This document shows positions 24,216 to 33,619 of a stretch of DNA of 64,000 bases, in pieces. The position numbers and the translations under genes were made by a program. A model generated the notes under the pieces. It was not told the DNA's origin. It saw only the letters and a list, made by a program, of their open reading frames with translations, and made no database searches. Positions within the stretch are counted from its first letter, which is position 1. Every line of letters starts with the position of its first letter. Where the stretch lies: positions 223,837-287,836 of the forward strand of contig DLHF01000013.1 of the NCBI GenBank assembly GCA_002483085.1, read 5' to 3'. The stretch is from Ignavibacteria bacterium UBA7675. Its GTDB lineage: Bacteria; Bacteroidota; Ignavibacteria; Kapaibacteriales; UB7675.

Positions 24216-25070
24216 ATGTTTGTAATTATTGGTGTTCTCGTCGTTGTGCTGGCCATTGCAGGGGGCTACGGAATGCACGGCGGCGACTTTGTTATCCTGT
24301 TTCAGATCAACGAGTTTATTATTATCGGCGGAGCAGCCCTTGGCACTCTGCTGATCGCAAACCCTATGAGCGTCATCAAGGCACTCATCAGCGGAGTATT
24401 AGGCACCCTTAAGGGCTCCAAGCTCAACAAGGAAGCGTATCTCGACCTGATGAAGCTCTTGTACGAACTGTTCCAGCTCGCCAAGAAGGAAGGTCTGATC
24501 GGTTTAGAGCAGCATATCGAGAATCCAGAAGGAAGCTCCCTATTTTCGAAATACCCTACATTTCTGCACAATCATCATGCTGTCGACTTTTTGTGCGACA
24601 CGCTCAAGGTTGTGCTCAATGGTGGTATCCCTGCACACGATCTTGAAGACCTCATGGAGCTCGACCTTGAGACCATGCACCACGAAGAGCTTCGCCCGGC
24701 TTCATCGCTGAACACGGTGTCGGACGCTATGCCCGGCCTCGGTATCGTTGCTGCGGTGCTTGGTGTGATTATTACGATGGGCAAGATCGACCAGCCGCCC
24801 GAGGTCATTGGGCACAGTGTGGCCGCAGCTTTGGTGGGTACATTTGTAGGGATTCTGGCATCCTACGGCTTTCTTGCGCCAATTTCAAAAAGCATGGAAA
24901 ACAAGGTGGCCGAAGATGGTAAATATCTCCAAGCTATTAAAGCCGCTCTGCTCTCCTTTGTAAAGGGAGCCCCTCCCATTGTAGCAGTAGAATACGCTCG
25001 CCGCGCCGTTGCGCCCGACTATCGCCCGAGCTTTAAAGAAACCGAAGAAGCTGTGAAACAAACCCGATAG
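24216..25070 (+). CDS. motA: Flagellar stator protein MotA
   Basis: Inner-membrane stator subunit that with MotB conducts ions and turns the flagellar rotor; 284 residues. Four hydrophobic helices are visible: 2-18, 28-47, and the paired helices at about 170-225 (TVSDAMPGLGIVAAVLGVIITM and VAAALVGTFVGILASYGFL). The conserved Pro-Gly pair sits at the start of helix three. The cytoplasmic loop (about 65-165) carries charged residues that meet FliG. It starts the motA-motB-response-regulator operon behind a sigma-28-like promoter, 10 bases before motB. Confidence 0.95.
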   Translation: MFVIIGVLVVVLAIAGGYGMHGGDFVILFQINEFIIIGGAALGTLLIANPMSVIKALISGVLGTLKGSKLNKEAYLDLMKLLYELFQLAKKEGLIGLEQHIENPEGSSLFSKYPTFLHNHHAVDFLCDTLKVVLNGGIPAHDLEDLMELDLETMHHEELRPASSLNTVSDAMPGLGIVAAVLGVIITMGKIDQPPEVIGHSVAAALVGTFVGILASYGFLAPISKSMENKVAEDGKYLQAIKAALLSFVKGAPPIVAVEYARRAVAPDYRPSFKETEEAVKQTR

Positions 25071-25080
25071 GAGAGCTGCA

Positions 25081-26004
25081 ATGTCGTCGGATAAACGCGA
25101 AGAACCAGTCATAATAAAAAAGATCAAGAAGGGCGGTCACGGTGGGCACCACGGTGGCGCTTGGAAAGTAGCTTATGCCGACTTTGTGACTGCGATGATG
25201 GCCTTTTTTTTGGTAATGTGGATTCTGGGCCTGAGTGAGTCATCGAAAAAATCTGTTGCCAGCTACTTCGACAAGCCGGGGGCGTTCAGCTTTACTACTG
25301 GTAAAGCTCTGCCGGTAGGTGTTTCGAGCACACAAAAAGCCACGTACAAATATGACAATTCTCCTTCCAACTACAACAATTTTACTGAACGTGGCGGCCC
25401 TTCCGATTTTGAAGAAAACCCGCGCCTTGCAGACTTAGACAGCAACCAACGCGCAGAGATGATCGAGGCACTGAAAGATAGCGTAGTAGCAGCCAAAGCG
25501 ATGGAACAGCGCAAAGAGGACGTAGGTAAATTCATCGACAGTGTCCTGAATGAAACTCCATCGCTTAAAGAGCTGTCCGAGTCGATTAAAATCCGTCTGG
25601 ATGAAGAGGGGCTGAGAATAGACTTGCTTGAAACCCGCGAAAACCTGTTCTTTACCGTGGGCAGCGCCAACCTTACCAAAGAAGCTATTGGCTTGCTAAA
25701 ACAACTCGCCGTCGAGCTGGGAAAAACCTCCAATAATCTCCGTGTGGAAGGCCACACCGACAGCCGCCCTTACCCGGCTTCGGCTACGTATTCCAACTGG
25801 GAACTCGCAACAAATCGCGCTAATGCAGCACGCCGAATCCTCGAAGCAAATGGATTATGGGCAGGCCAAGTAAGCAGTGTAACAGGATTCTCAGACAGAA
25901 AATTATATAACAAAGAAAATCCTTTTGATGTCACGAACCGCCGCGTAAGTATTTTATTAGAATATCTGAAAGCGGATAATTTCATGGGAGAAAAACAGCA
26001 GTGA
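25081..26004 (+). CDS. motB: Flagellar stator protein MotB
   Basis: Stator partner of MotA anchoring the complex to peptidoglycan; 307 residues. A basic Gly/His-rich cytoplasmic start (GGHGGHHGGAWK) precedes a single helix with the ion-binding Asp34 (YADFVTAMMAFFLVMWIL). After a plug/linker comes an OmpA-like peptidoglycan-binding domain (about 180-295) with LRVEGHTDSRPY and NWELATNRANAARRIL. Its last 4 bases overlap the start of the response-regulator gene. Whether H+ or Na+ drives the motor is not decided by the visible residues. Confidence 0.95.
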   Translation: MSSDKREEPVIIKKIKKGGHGGHHGGAWKVAYADFVTAMMAFFLVMWILGLSESSKKSVASYFDKPGAFSFTTGKALPVGVSSTQKATYKYDNSPSNYNNFTERGGPSDFEENPRLADLDSNQRAEMIEALKDSVVAAKAMEQRKEDVGKFIDSVLNETPSLKELSESIKIRLDEEGLRIDLLETRENLFFTVGSANLTKEAIGLLKQLAVELGKTSNNLRVEGHTDSRPYPASATYSNWELATNRANAARRILEANGLWAGQVSSVTGFSDRKLYNKENPFDVTNRRVSILLEYLKADNFMGEKQQ

Positions 26005-27200
26005 ATCCGGCTCTTTCATTCCTGCTTGTCGACGACGAAGAGGCTATCGTCGTTACTCTGCAAAAGCTCGTAGAACGCCTGTTCCCCGGTGCTACCGTCT
26101 TTACAGCCCTTAACGGCACAGACGGCTGGGAACTCATTCAGAAAAAACGACCTGGTATCGTCGTCTCCGACCTCTCTATGCCCGGTCTTTCCGGCGTGGA
26201 ACTCTGCCAGAAAACAAAGCTCCACGACGAGCTTGCTAATACATACTTTATTATTCTTACTGCCTATAGTAGCAAAGAACAGCGTATCACGGCATTGGAA
26301 AATGGCGCCGACGATTTTCTCGCCAAGCCAATTTCCGCCGACGAGCTCCTGGCGCGCCTGCGCTCGGCTTCGCGTATTGTATCGCTCCAGCTTCAGCTTC
26401 AGGAAGAGAACCAAAAGCTGCGGCTGCTCAATGATCAGCTTCGCCAAGATATGGAAGACATGATCCACATGGCGGTGGCGTTTCTTACATCGCGTATTCC
26501 AGAGCTAAAAGATATTCTCACCAATATCCGCAGCGCTGCGGTGTGGATGGCAAAAAAATTTGGCGATTTCTCTGATACCGAACTCGAATCTATTCGCATT
26601 GCAGCAAGTATCTGCCTGATAGGAAAGCTGTATCTGCCCGACACACTTATTCATCAGCCCGTGTCGATTGACGGCAAAGCTACCGATGATCTCATGTACC
26701 AGGTGCCAATATCCGGGCAAAAGCTGTTAGAAACAGGTGAACGGCTGAGCAAAATCGGTGTCGTCCTCCGCCATATTTTTGAGAACTACGATGGCACAGG
26801 CTTTCCTGATCGCCTCCAGACTCGCGAAATCCCCATCGAATCGCGCATTATCCGCATTGCTCTCGATTTTGAAGAACACCGCCGCCGCACTTCTATGACC
26901 GTCATCGAGGCGCTCGACCGCGTAAAGCGCGAGGGCAAACGGTTGTATGATCCGCGCTTTGTCGCCCTGCTGGATGAATACATCTGGACAATGTCGCCAG
27001 AGATTGCCAACCTCCATGCTGTAGCTATACAGATTTACGACCTGAAACCGGGTATGGAAATTGTGCGAGATGTAGTCTCTACATCGGGGCTAAAAATTAT
27101 TCCCGTAGGTACGGTGCTCCAAGAGCGTACCATTGAACGCCTCCTCACCTATACGACGACTGATCCTATTCTTGGGTCGATCTACGTAAAGAAAGGGTAA
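26001..27200 (+). CDS. Response regulator with degenerate HD-GYP output domain
   Basis: Cytoplasmic two-domain protein of 399 residues. The receiver (1-120) has the acidic pair Asp11/Asp12, the phosphorylation site Asp57 (VVSDLSMPG), Thr87 and Lys109. After a coiled linker (126-155) comes a domain laid out like HD-GYP phosphodiesterases. However, the HD pair is replaced by Cys205-Leu206 (SICLIGKLYLPD instead of LLHDIGKIGIP), and the HHE and HP motifs are also lost. Only NYDGTGFP (262-269) survives. It therefore probably binds partners or nucleotide rather than cleaving c-di-GMP. A further 70 residues end the protein. Its overlap with motB ties it to motor control. Confidence 0.85.
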   Translation: MNPALSFLLVDDEEAIVVTLQKLVERLFPGATVFTALNGTDGWELIQKKRPGIVVSDLSMPGLSGVELCQKTKLHDELANTYFIILTAYSSKEQRITALENGADDFLAKPISADELLARLRSASRIVSLQLQLQEENQKLRLLNDQLRQDMEDMIHMAVAFLTSRIPELKDILTNIRSAAVWMAKKFGDFSDTELESIRIAASICLIGKLYLPDTLIHQPVSIDGKATDDLMYQVPISGQKLLETGERLSKIGVVLRHIFENYDGTGFPDRLQTREIPIESRIIRIALDFEEHRRRTSMTVIEALDRVKREGKRLYDPRFVALLDEYIWTMSPEIANLHAVAIQIYDLKPGMEIVRDVVSTSGLKIIPVGTVLQERTIERLLTYTTTDPILGSIYVKKG

Positions 27201-27217
27201 GTTTTATGTCGTTTCTG

Positions 27218-27802
27218 CTACACATGAGAGTTCAGGAAATTCCGGACACCTGATATAAATTGTCTAAAGCTCCTTGATGTATTTTCCTCTATTTGCATAT
27301 AACGAGGCATTTCTCTGGCAGCATACGATTTAGAGAATGAATTTGTAAGGCGTTCCATTTCATTAGATCCTGTGAGCCGATCAGGGTCGGCATATTTCCT
27401 CTGCCCTATCAGCCGACTTGCCCGGCTATCGGGATATACGCATTCCACAGCATTCAAATCACCGAGGTACCAATTCTCCAGTTCTCGACAGGCAATACGC
27501 ACAAGCAATGGCAGTGAAGCATTGGTAGATCGGGCGAGTTGCACAAGCTGCTGTTTTAGCTGCACACAGTCGTTTGAATCCTGATCATGCACTATGATTA
27601 GTCGAATCGGTCTCGACCAGAAGGGATATGTTTGCACTTTGCGGATAATTGACTTCTGAAGATCCTGCTTCCCTTGATGGGGCCGAATAAAACAATCAAT
27701 ATCCAACTGAAAACTGCTCGGCAGTATTCGAGGCAGAATGCCGCGCAAAAAATACTCCATCGAAGGTTCTTCAACTAATATTTCAACCTGCGTCTCGTTC
27801 AT
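27218..27802 (-). CDS. DUF4276 (Toprim-like) partner of AAA ATPase
   Basis: Protein of 194 residues of the DUF4276 type. VEILVEEPSMEYFLRGILPRIL at the N-terminus and LIIVHDQDSNDCVQLKQQL place the acidic residues expected of a Toprim-like fold. CRELENWYLGDLNAVECVYP is a typical middle segment. The ATG at 27800-27802 lies one base after the stop of the AAA gene, so the two are one transcript. Such pairs recur in bacteria and resemble RloA/RloB and OLD-type ATPase-plus-Toprim nuclease modules. A role in phage or plasmid defence is inferred. Confidence 0.8.
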   Translation of the reverse strand: MNETQVEILVEEPSMEYFLRGILPRILPSSFQLDIDCFIRPHQGKQDLQKSIIRKVQTYPFWSRPIRLIIVHDQDSNDCVQLKQQLVQLARSTNASLPLLVRIACRELENWYLGDLNAVECVYPDSRASRLIGQRKYADPDRLTGSNEMERLTNSFSKSYAAREMPRYMQIEENTSRSFRQFISGVRNFLNSHV

Positions 27803-27803
27803 A

Positions 27804-28988
27804 TCAGCGGGGATTGCTGCCAATGAAGTAATTCTCTTTCCAGAGATAGCCTAATTTATCTCCAGCCTTGTAGAGAGTGGCAATCTCGTTGTAATCCGAG
27901 GCTCTTCGAACAACCGTATAGCCATCCTCTTTTACTAGCCAGAATACTTCTTCCGGCGCAGCACTATTAAGCAGATCGGGTGAATGACTGGATATAAATA
28001 CCTGACCTCCTTTCCGTGCATACAGCCTGAACTCTTCGAGAAGCTCTGTCAGCAGACTTGGATAAAGCTGATTCTCCGGCTCTTCAATGCACAGCAGGGG
28101 ATGAGGATTAGGATCGTGTAACAGTATGAGATAAGCAAACATTTTAATAGTCCCATCCGATACATAGCTGGCAATAAAGGGGTCCTTGAACGAACCATCC
28201 TGAAAGCGCAATACAATACGGCCATCTACCGTCGATTCGGCCATTACATTGCTTACCCCTGGAACACGCGTTTTCATTTTTTCCAGTATCTGGTTGAATA
28301 CATTTGAGTGATTTTCAAACACGTATTGCGCTACTAATGGCAGGTTTTCACCAGTAGGCGAAAGATGCTCGGCATATCCAGCCTCTCTACTAGTTCTTGC
28401 TTCGCCAATATGAAAATCTGATACATGCCAGTTTTCGATAAATGTTCTAAATGCATTTGCTGCTTTAAATCGCTCGAACTGCCCCAACCCCTTGATCGCC
28501 AGAATATCAGGTGAGCTCAGCGTCTGTTCTTCCCTGTCGAGTTGCTCATCCGGCTTGTCAAAATCCTCTTCATTGGTAATAGCTGTTCCTCTGCCGAAAG
28601 AAAAGTCGAGAAAGTGATATGGTGAACCATAAGCTCCTCGCTTGTAACGCAGTATCTCGCGTGCAACAAATGGTTTACCCGATTCTTCGCCAATTTCCAG
28701 GCGATACGTCACCAAGCGTTCCTTGCCTGCAATCATTAATCTAAACTGTAGTTCTATTTCGATAAGCCCCGATTGTCCGCGACTGATGACTTCTTTGAAA
28801 CCACCGCGTTTCAGTAAAGCTTGGCGAATATTGTTGCGCAGAGCGTCGCTCAGAAAGCCGAAGATATCGAATAGTGTGGATTTCCCAGTTCCATTTGCTC
28901 CTATAAAAACAGCAAGTTCAGGCAGATTATTCAGCTCAAGAGACTGAAACAGTTTGTAATTTTTTATCCTGATACTCTCAACACGCAT
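27804..28988 (-). CDS. AAA-family ATPase (OLD/RecF-like), defence-type
   Basis: ABC/SMC-like ATPase of 394 residues. The N-terminus is MRVESIRIKNYKLFQSLEL followed by Walker A GANGTGKST (30-38). The family signature lies in IASYVSDGTIKMFAYLILL. Walker B is LLCIEEPENQLYPSL, and the switch is VFISSHSPDLLN. The central insertion (about 85-270) lacks coiled-coil length, as in AAA_15/AAA_21 proteins rather than SMC. It is translated with the DUF4276 gene downstream. A dyad at 29020-29039 upstream may be its operator. Likely an anti-phage or anti-plasmid module; no evidence of direct target. Confidence 0.85.
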   Translation of the reverse strand: MRVESIRIKNYKLFQSLELNNLPELAVFIGANGTGKSTLFDIFGFLSDALRNNIRQALLKRGGFKEVISRGQSGLIEIELQFRLMIAGKERLVTYRLEIGEESGKPFVAREILRYKRGAYGSPYHFLDFSFGRGTAITNEEDFDKPDEQLDREEQTLSSPDILAIKGLGQFERFKAANAFRTFIENWHVSDFHIGEARTSREAGYAEHLSPTGENLPLVAQYVFENHSNVFNQILEKMKTRVPGVSNVMAESTVDGRIVLRFQDGSFKDPFIASYVSDGTIKMFAYLILLHDPNPHPLLCIEEPENQLYPSLLTELLEEFRLYARKGGQVFISSHSPDLLNSAAPEEVFWLVKEDGYTVVRRASDYNEIATLYKAGDKLGYLWKENYFIGSNPR

Positions 28989-29019
28989 AACAACCTATGA
29001 AAACAGGACGGATATAACT

Positions 29020-29039
29020 TTTATGTAAATCTACATAAA
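29020..29039. promoter_or_regulatory. Dyad TTTATGTA-AATC-TACATAAA
   Basis: Perfect 8-bp inverted repeat with a 4-base centre, 32-51 bases before the start of the AAA ATPase gene. The spacing suits an operator for a dimeric repressor. Its role is inferred from position only. Confidence 0.4.
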
Positions 29040-29120
29040 GATATGAAAAAAATATCGGCAAGACACCCGTGTCGTCCTCATTACAATTCCAGCCACTACT
29101 TACTGTCTACGGTTTCTTTT

Positions 29121-29200
29121 TGCGATTAGGGCCGAACAGCCATGTAGCGGCAGTGCCACGCGGTGCGGAGACAGAAGCGCAGCCGAAGGCAGAAGCGGCA
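29121..29200 (-). repeat. Dispersed GC-rich repeat R2
   Basis: On the minus strand: GCTTCTGCCTTCGGCTGCGC, TTCTGTCTCCGCACCGCGTG, then TGTTCGGCCCTAATCGC. It aligns with 48457-48540 (TCTCCGCACCGCGC, TGTTCGGCCTTCATCGC) and 52044-52105 on the plus strand. Confidence 0.65.
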
Positions 29201-29291
29201 CACAGGCACCCCCTTTAAAACACGAACAGCGACGAGATAGTCCCGTCGCTGCGCGCACATAGTCAAAAATCAGCCAACAGCATTCCCGCAG

Positions 29292-32200
29292 TTAGAAGTC
29301 ATAACCAAGCGAAATCAGGTATTGGGGCTTGGAGAATGTATGGTAGAGGTTCTTCCACGCCACATCGAACCGGATCGGATATCCGAGGAATACAGTACGC
29401 AAGCCAACCCCCGTACTCATAAGCAGGTTGTTGGGGACACGCTCGCCATTATCCATTATTTTTGTAGCGACAAACTCATCGGTCCAGGCGCCGCCCATAT
29501 CGAAAAAGAACGACGTCATAATCCCCTGCACGATCTGGTTTTTCTGGCTGGCAAAGAGCGCCAGCAACAGCGGGAAGCGCAGCTCTACATTAGTAAGAAA
29601 GTAGCGTGTACCATTGAGTTCGTTCACCTGGAAGCCTCGTAGAGGGTAAACTGCTTTCAGGAAGTACAGATCTTCGGGTGAGGCATAGGGTAGCACATCG
29701 TTGCGGAACTGTGCATTCAGCCAGTTATCAGTACCACCGATAAAGAAACTCTGCGGATTGGGCCCAAAACTTGCACCACCACTAAATCGGGTGACAAACG
29801 ATACATAATCCGAGAGAGCAAAATACCTGCGGTAGTCACCTGTAAGCGTAGCAAAGCCGAGTGAGTTCGTGCTGAGCTTAGGCGTTCCTTCCAAAGCAAC
29901 ATAGTAGCGACCACCATCGGCAGGAGCTGTACCAACACCCCAGACAGCGTCATCGTGCACGTAGCGGAGTTCCGGTACAATATGAAATCGCGTTGTTGAG
30001 TTGCCACTTGGTGGGTCAATTGCCTCGCTTGATGTCGCTAACAGCGTAGTACCAAACTCCATGCGGTTGAACGTGCTAAACGGCAAATGGGCTTTTGCAC
30101 CTGCTCCGTAGTAGCGATAGCGATTAATGACGTTGGGATTTTCAATGTCGCGCAGAAAACGCGCCGTATGGAAAGCGCTGAACTCGTAGTCGATCAGCTT
30201 TGGCAAGTAGCCATAGGAGACATAAAAATCGCTGTTTTTCAGGCTGAGTAGAAGGTTTGCGGCTACGTAGATTTGGTGATTGCCGAGTAGATCGCTGAAC
30301 AGCATCTGTGTCTGCCCTTGCACACCAAAGAACGTATCGTAGCCCGCTGTACCAAGAATGATATCGGGCGTAAAGCTAATCTTGTAATCCTTCGACACAA
30401 AGTTGTCGGCACCTGTAGCTACATCCGTAGTCGATGCAGGTTCAGCACCAAGAGAAATAGCTTCCGGATTGCTCTGCACTGCCTTTTGGCGTGAAAAATC
30501 CAGCTTCACGTCGCCATAGCCTATTAAACTGTCGCGCGTGCTGGGCGCAATGGTGCTATCAGCCGATGAGACCGCGTCCAGAAGCAGCGCCTTGTCGAGT
30601 ACCTTACGCCTGTACTCAGTCGGTACTGGCTCAGTAGATGTACGGTCGAACGGAAAGCGCAGCTCAAAGATATCGTATGCACCTTTGTTTTGCGAAACAA
30701 ATAGCATGTGAGAAGCATCGCGCGAAAGCGACATCTGTGTAATGCCAGCAATAGAGTTGGTTTTAGCAGTAATCACACCCGAAGGCAGGTGCAGCGAGTA
30801 AATGTTGCCAATACCACTTTTTTCCGACACGAACAGCAGCGTGTTGTTATCAGTAGAGACAACAATCGAGGTTTCGACATACTCGGGATCGTTGGTAAGG
30901 CGTTTCATCTCCTTTGTCTCTATATTAATAGAGTACACATCGGACTGCACGACATCGTAGGTCCACATCTTGAAATTCAGGCGGGTAAGGCGTTCGCTTG
31001 TGTTGTCGCCTCGATTCGATGTAAAATAGATCGTCTTGCTGTCGGGCGACCATGCTGGGTGCAAATCACTGAAGATATCATCGGTGAGATGTGTTACTTC
31101 TTCGGTATTGACGTTGAATATATACATATCGGGCTGCTCACCCACACTGGCTACAAAAGCGATGTATTTACCATCGGGCGACCATGCAGCAGACGACAGA
31201 GCTTTAAAGCCAAACTCATATTTCTTTTCATCGCCCGACTCTACATCGATAATAAAGAGAGCATCTTCGCCTCCTGCCTTGGCCGACACAGCGAGCTTGG
31301 TGCCATCGGGATTCCAGGAAATGCCTGGCGTCAGAATATTGAGGTCTTCAAAGTCGGACGAGCGTTCGCCGCTAATCAGAGTTTTCACATCCTTTTTGTT
31401 CTTCAGATCCATCAGGTAGACGCTAAAAAAACCACTGCGGTCAGAAATAAACGCCATTTTGTCGCCATTGGGAGCAATAGCAGGCGAAGTATTATAGAAC
31501 CCTTCGTCCTTCTCGTGGTCTGTTACACGCGTGGCAAACTCGTCGGGAGCTTCGTACTTCACGATATCCGGCCAGTAGAGTTTCTTCATATCGCGTTCCC
31601 ACTGCTTGGAGAACTCCTTCATACCAAGCCCGTTGAACGTGCTGCGAAATGCGGCCTCTACTGTCCCACTACTGCGAAGCCGATTGATAAGATCGCCCAC
31701 CTTCCCACGGCCATACTTTTCCGACACATACCAATAAAAAGCTTGGCCACCGCGATAGGCGAAGTATCCATTAAGATTTTCTAACGGCGGAAGGAATTCG
31801 CTAATAGTAATATCGCGCATGAACATATCGGTCTGCACATCATAGCCCTCTAAGCTCTCGAACTCGGCGAGACCTTCGTTCATCCACAAAGGAATTTCAG
31901 TACGGATATTATTGGAAATGATTGACTGAATCGAGCCACCATAGAACATATCATTGAGAACCGCATGCACCAGTTCGTGCCCAATAACATGGTGAAACTG
32001 ATCCCATTTTCCCTCAAAAGGAAGAACAACCCGGTTTTTATAGAGTTCGGTCACTCCCCCTACACCCTCGGGAAGAAAACTCGAAATCACATTGGTCTGC
32101 TGGAACTCATTGTGCGAATTGTAAACAATAATAGAAATCCGCTGCGTAATACGGTAGTTGAGATCCCTTTCGAGTTTTTTCAACTCGCGCTCTGCAATAA

Positions 32201-32396
32201 CAGCGGTATACTGAGCGAGATACTCACCATTCTGGTGATAGTACACATCGAAGTGTTTCGACTGGACATACTTCCAGTCAAATTCACTGTACTGCACCTT
32301 ATTTTTACCAAATTGACCGTAGAGAGAAACAGTTGAAATGATTCCACACAGCAGGCACACAAAGAGCCGACGGAAGACAGTTGTTGATATAATCAT
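29292..32396 (-). CDS. Exported peptidase-MA/TolB-like propeller/surface-antigen fusion
   Basis: Protein of 1034 residues with three parts. After a signal peptide (1-27, ending SLYGQ) comes a gluzincin-type peptidase domain with HELVH at 140-144 and the third ligand region WMNEGLAEFES. From about 290 to 610 are TolB/WD40-like repeats (SPDGKYIAFVAS, AWSPDSKTIYFTSNRGD). From about 690 to the end is a surface-antigen or Omp85-like beta-barrel (GATWTDEF-type strands, ending in SLGYDF). This fusion is common in Chlorobi-group genomes but has no tested role that I know. It is probably an outer-membrane protein with a periplasmic or surface peptidase head. Monocistronic. Confidence 0.85.
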   Translation of the reverse strand: MIISTTVFRRLFVCLLCGIISTVSLYGQFGKNKVQYSEFDWKYVQSKHFDVYYHQNGEYLAQYTAVIAERELKKLERDLNYRITQRISIIVYNSHNEFQQTNVISSFLPEGVGGVTELYKNRVVLPFEGKWDQFHHVIGHELVHAVLNDMFYGGSIQSIISNNIRTEIPLWMNEGLAEFESLEGYDVQTDMFMRDITISEFLPPLENLNGYFAYRGGQAFYWYVSEKYGRGKVGDLINRLRSSGTVEAAFRSTFNGLGMKEFSKQWERDMKKLYWPDIVKYEAPDEFATRVTDHEKDEGFYNTSPAIAPNGDKMAFISDRSGFFSVYLMDLKNKKDVKTLISGERSSDFEDLNILTPGISWNPDGTKLAVSAKAGGEDALFIIDVESGDEKKYEFGFKALSSAAWSPDGKYIAFVASVGEQPDMYIFNVNTEEVTHLTDDIFSDLHPAWSPDSKTIYFTSNRGDNTSERLTRLNFKMWTYDVVQSDVYSINIETKEMKRLTNDPEYVETSIVVSTDNNTLLFVSEKSGIGNIYSLHLPSGVITAKTNSIAGITQMSLSRDASHMLFVSQNKGAYDIFELRFPFDRTSTEPVPTEYRRKVLDKALLLDAVSSADSTIAPSTRDSLIGYGDVKLDFSRQKAVQSNPEAISLGAEPASTTDVATGADNFVSKDYKISFTPDIILGTAGYDTFFGVQGQTQMLFSDLLGNHQIYVAANLLLSLKNSDFYVSYGYLPKLIDYEFSAFHTARFLRDIENPNVINRYRYYGAGAKAHLPFSTFNRMEFGTTLLATSSEAIDPPSGNSTTRFHIVPELRYVHDDAVWGVGTAPADGGRYYVALEGTPKLSTNSLGFATLTGDYRRYFALSDYVSFVTRFSGGASFGPNPQSFFIGGTDNWLNAQFRNDVLPYASPEDLYFLKAVYPLRGFQVNELNGTRYFLTNVELRFPLLLALFASQKNQIVQGIMTSFFFDMGGAWTDEFVATKIMDNGERVPNNLLMSTGVGLRTVFLGYPIRFDVAWKNLYHTFSKPQYLISLGYDF

Positions 32397-32737
32397 GATT
32401 GTCCTGGGAATACGACAATAGAGAATTTACGGACATCGCGAGCTTTCAGCTTCTATACAGAGACAATAAACGAACATGAGACGCTTCTTCGTGCAAATCG
32501 GTCTACAATCAGCCCAAATCAGCAGCACCCATAAGCGTATGCCATCTGCAAAACGTTACAATATTCTGGCACTTCTTCTCTGTCCCTATCCGACAAAATA
32601 AGGGTCCGAAAAGTTTACACGGCTCAAAAATAAAAAAAGCAACCGTTGGGTTGCTCTGTAAGAAACAGATGTGCGGAATTTTGTTACAATTTGTATTCTG
32701 TCCGGCGATAGGCAGCTATTGGCCAGCAGCTTATTTT
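32397..32737. other. Gene-free stretch: operon end and promoter region
   Basis: 341 bases between rnc and the peptidase/propeller gene. It holds the terminator of the fatty-acid operon at 32631-32655 and presumably the promoter of the downstream gene, which I could not place. No repeat or small gene recognised. Confidence 0.6.
32631..32655 (-). terminator. Rho-independent terminator of the fab-rnc operon
   Basis: On the minus strand AGCAACC-CAAC-GGTTGCT followed by TTTTTTATTTTT. It lies 83 bases beyond the rnc stop codon and closes the long operon. Confidence 0.85.
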
Positions 32738-33571
32738 TCACATAGTGGGGTTTTGCGGTCCGGTTTCCTGAAGAATTCCCATACTTTGCACAGCCGCACT
32801 TGCAGCATTCTGCTCAGCCTCTTTCTTGTTTTTGCCACTGCCCCTACCCACGACCTCACTGCCAATACTCACCTCAATAGTAAACTGGCGGTTGTGATCT
32901 GGCCCGGTCTCTTCCACAACAATATAGCGCGGTATACCAGTACCCAAAGCCTGCGAATGCTCTAAAAGGATGCTTTTATAATTAGTATCCTTCATCAGCG
33001 ACTCTTCCTTCATCACAGGAGAGAGCACAGACGCAACGATAAACTGTTTTGCTGCCTCCCATCCGCTGTCGAGATATACGGCGGCGATAATCGCTTCAAG
33101 CGCATCAGCCAGCATAGAATCGTTGCCCTGTTCTAATGACTGTCGGGCGCTAATACTCACTTTCAGAAACTGATGAAGATTGAGGCGGCGGGCGCTATAG
33201 GCAAGCGATTTTTTATTCACTAACCAAGAGCGCATTTTCGTGAGTTCACCCTCGCTTACATCCGAGCGCAGATAAAACAGATATTCGGCGATGATCATAC
33301 TGAGAATAGCATCACCGAGAAATTCAAGGCGCTCATTGGAAAAAGCGTTGGGATTGTTCAGAGTTTGCAGAAAGGAGCGGTGAGTAAGAGCTTGTTCAAA
33401 AAACGAAGTATTGCGAATGACAACACCTAATACACCTTCGAGGTGCTGCTTCTGCTCGATAGAGAGAAGGCCGACACCGGGGAACAAACTTTCGTCGTAC
33501 CCTTTGCTGTTTGTTCCCCGCGAAGCCAGTCGCAGTATCTTTTCGTGAAGGTGTTGTAGTATGCTCAACAT
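32738..33571 (-). CDS. rnc: Ribonuclease III
   Basis: Double-strand RNA endonuclease of 277 residues that processes rRNA and mRNA. The catalytic domain (about 45-195) holds the signature NERLEFLGDAILSMIIAEYL and the second acid site MLADALEAIIAAVYLDSGWE. A double-stranded RNA-binding domain follows (about 200-265, GRGSGKNKKEAEQNAASAAV). The N-terminal 35 residues are an extension relative to the E. coli enzyme. It is the last gene of the fatty-acid operon; the acpP-fabF-rnc order is common in bacteria. Confidence 0.95.
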   Translation of the reverse strand: MLSILQHLHEKILRLASRGTNSKGYDESLFPGVGLLSIEQKQHLEGVLGVVIRNTSFFEQALTHRSFLQTLNNPNAFSNERLEFLGDAILSMIIAEYLFYLRSDVSEGELTKMRSWLVNKKSLAYSARRLNLHQFLKVSISARQSLEQGNDSMLADALEAIIAAVYLDSGWEAAKQFIVASVLSPVMKEESLMKDTNYKSILLEHSQALGTGIPRYIVVEETGPDHNRQFTIEVSIGSEVVGRGSGKNKKEAEQNAASAAVQSMGILQETGPQNPTM

Positions 33572-33619
33572 TGCATCAACGGTATATGTCAGGAAACCGC
33601 CTGCCGCCCGTTGGCGTAC

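Larger units (their letters stand above)
28989..29291. other. Gene-free stretch with operator-like dyad and repeat R2
   Basis: This 303-base gap holds the promoter region of the AAA/DUF4276 pair and a reverse-strand copy of the GC-rich R2 repeat (29121-29200). The remainder, next to the stop of the propeller/peptidase gene, contains a GACGAGATAGTCCCGTCGC stretch that could form a hairpin. No gene seen. Confidence 0.55.

Noticed and set aside
30708..31784. Long plus-strand open frame (358 codons)
   Set aside because: Antisense to the propeller part of the peptidase/propeller/barrel gene, whose repeats are clear in the other strand.
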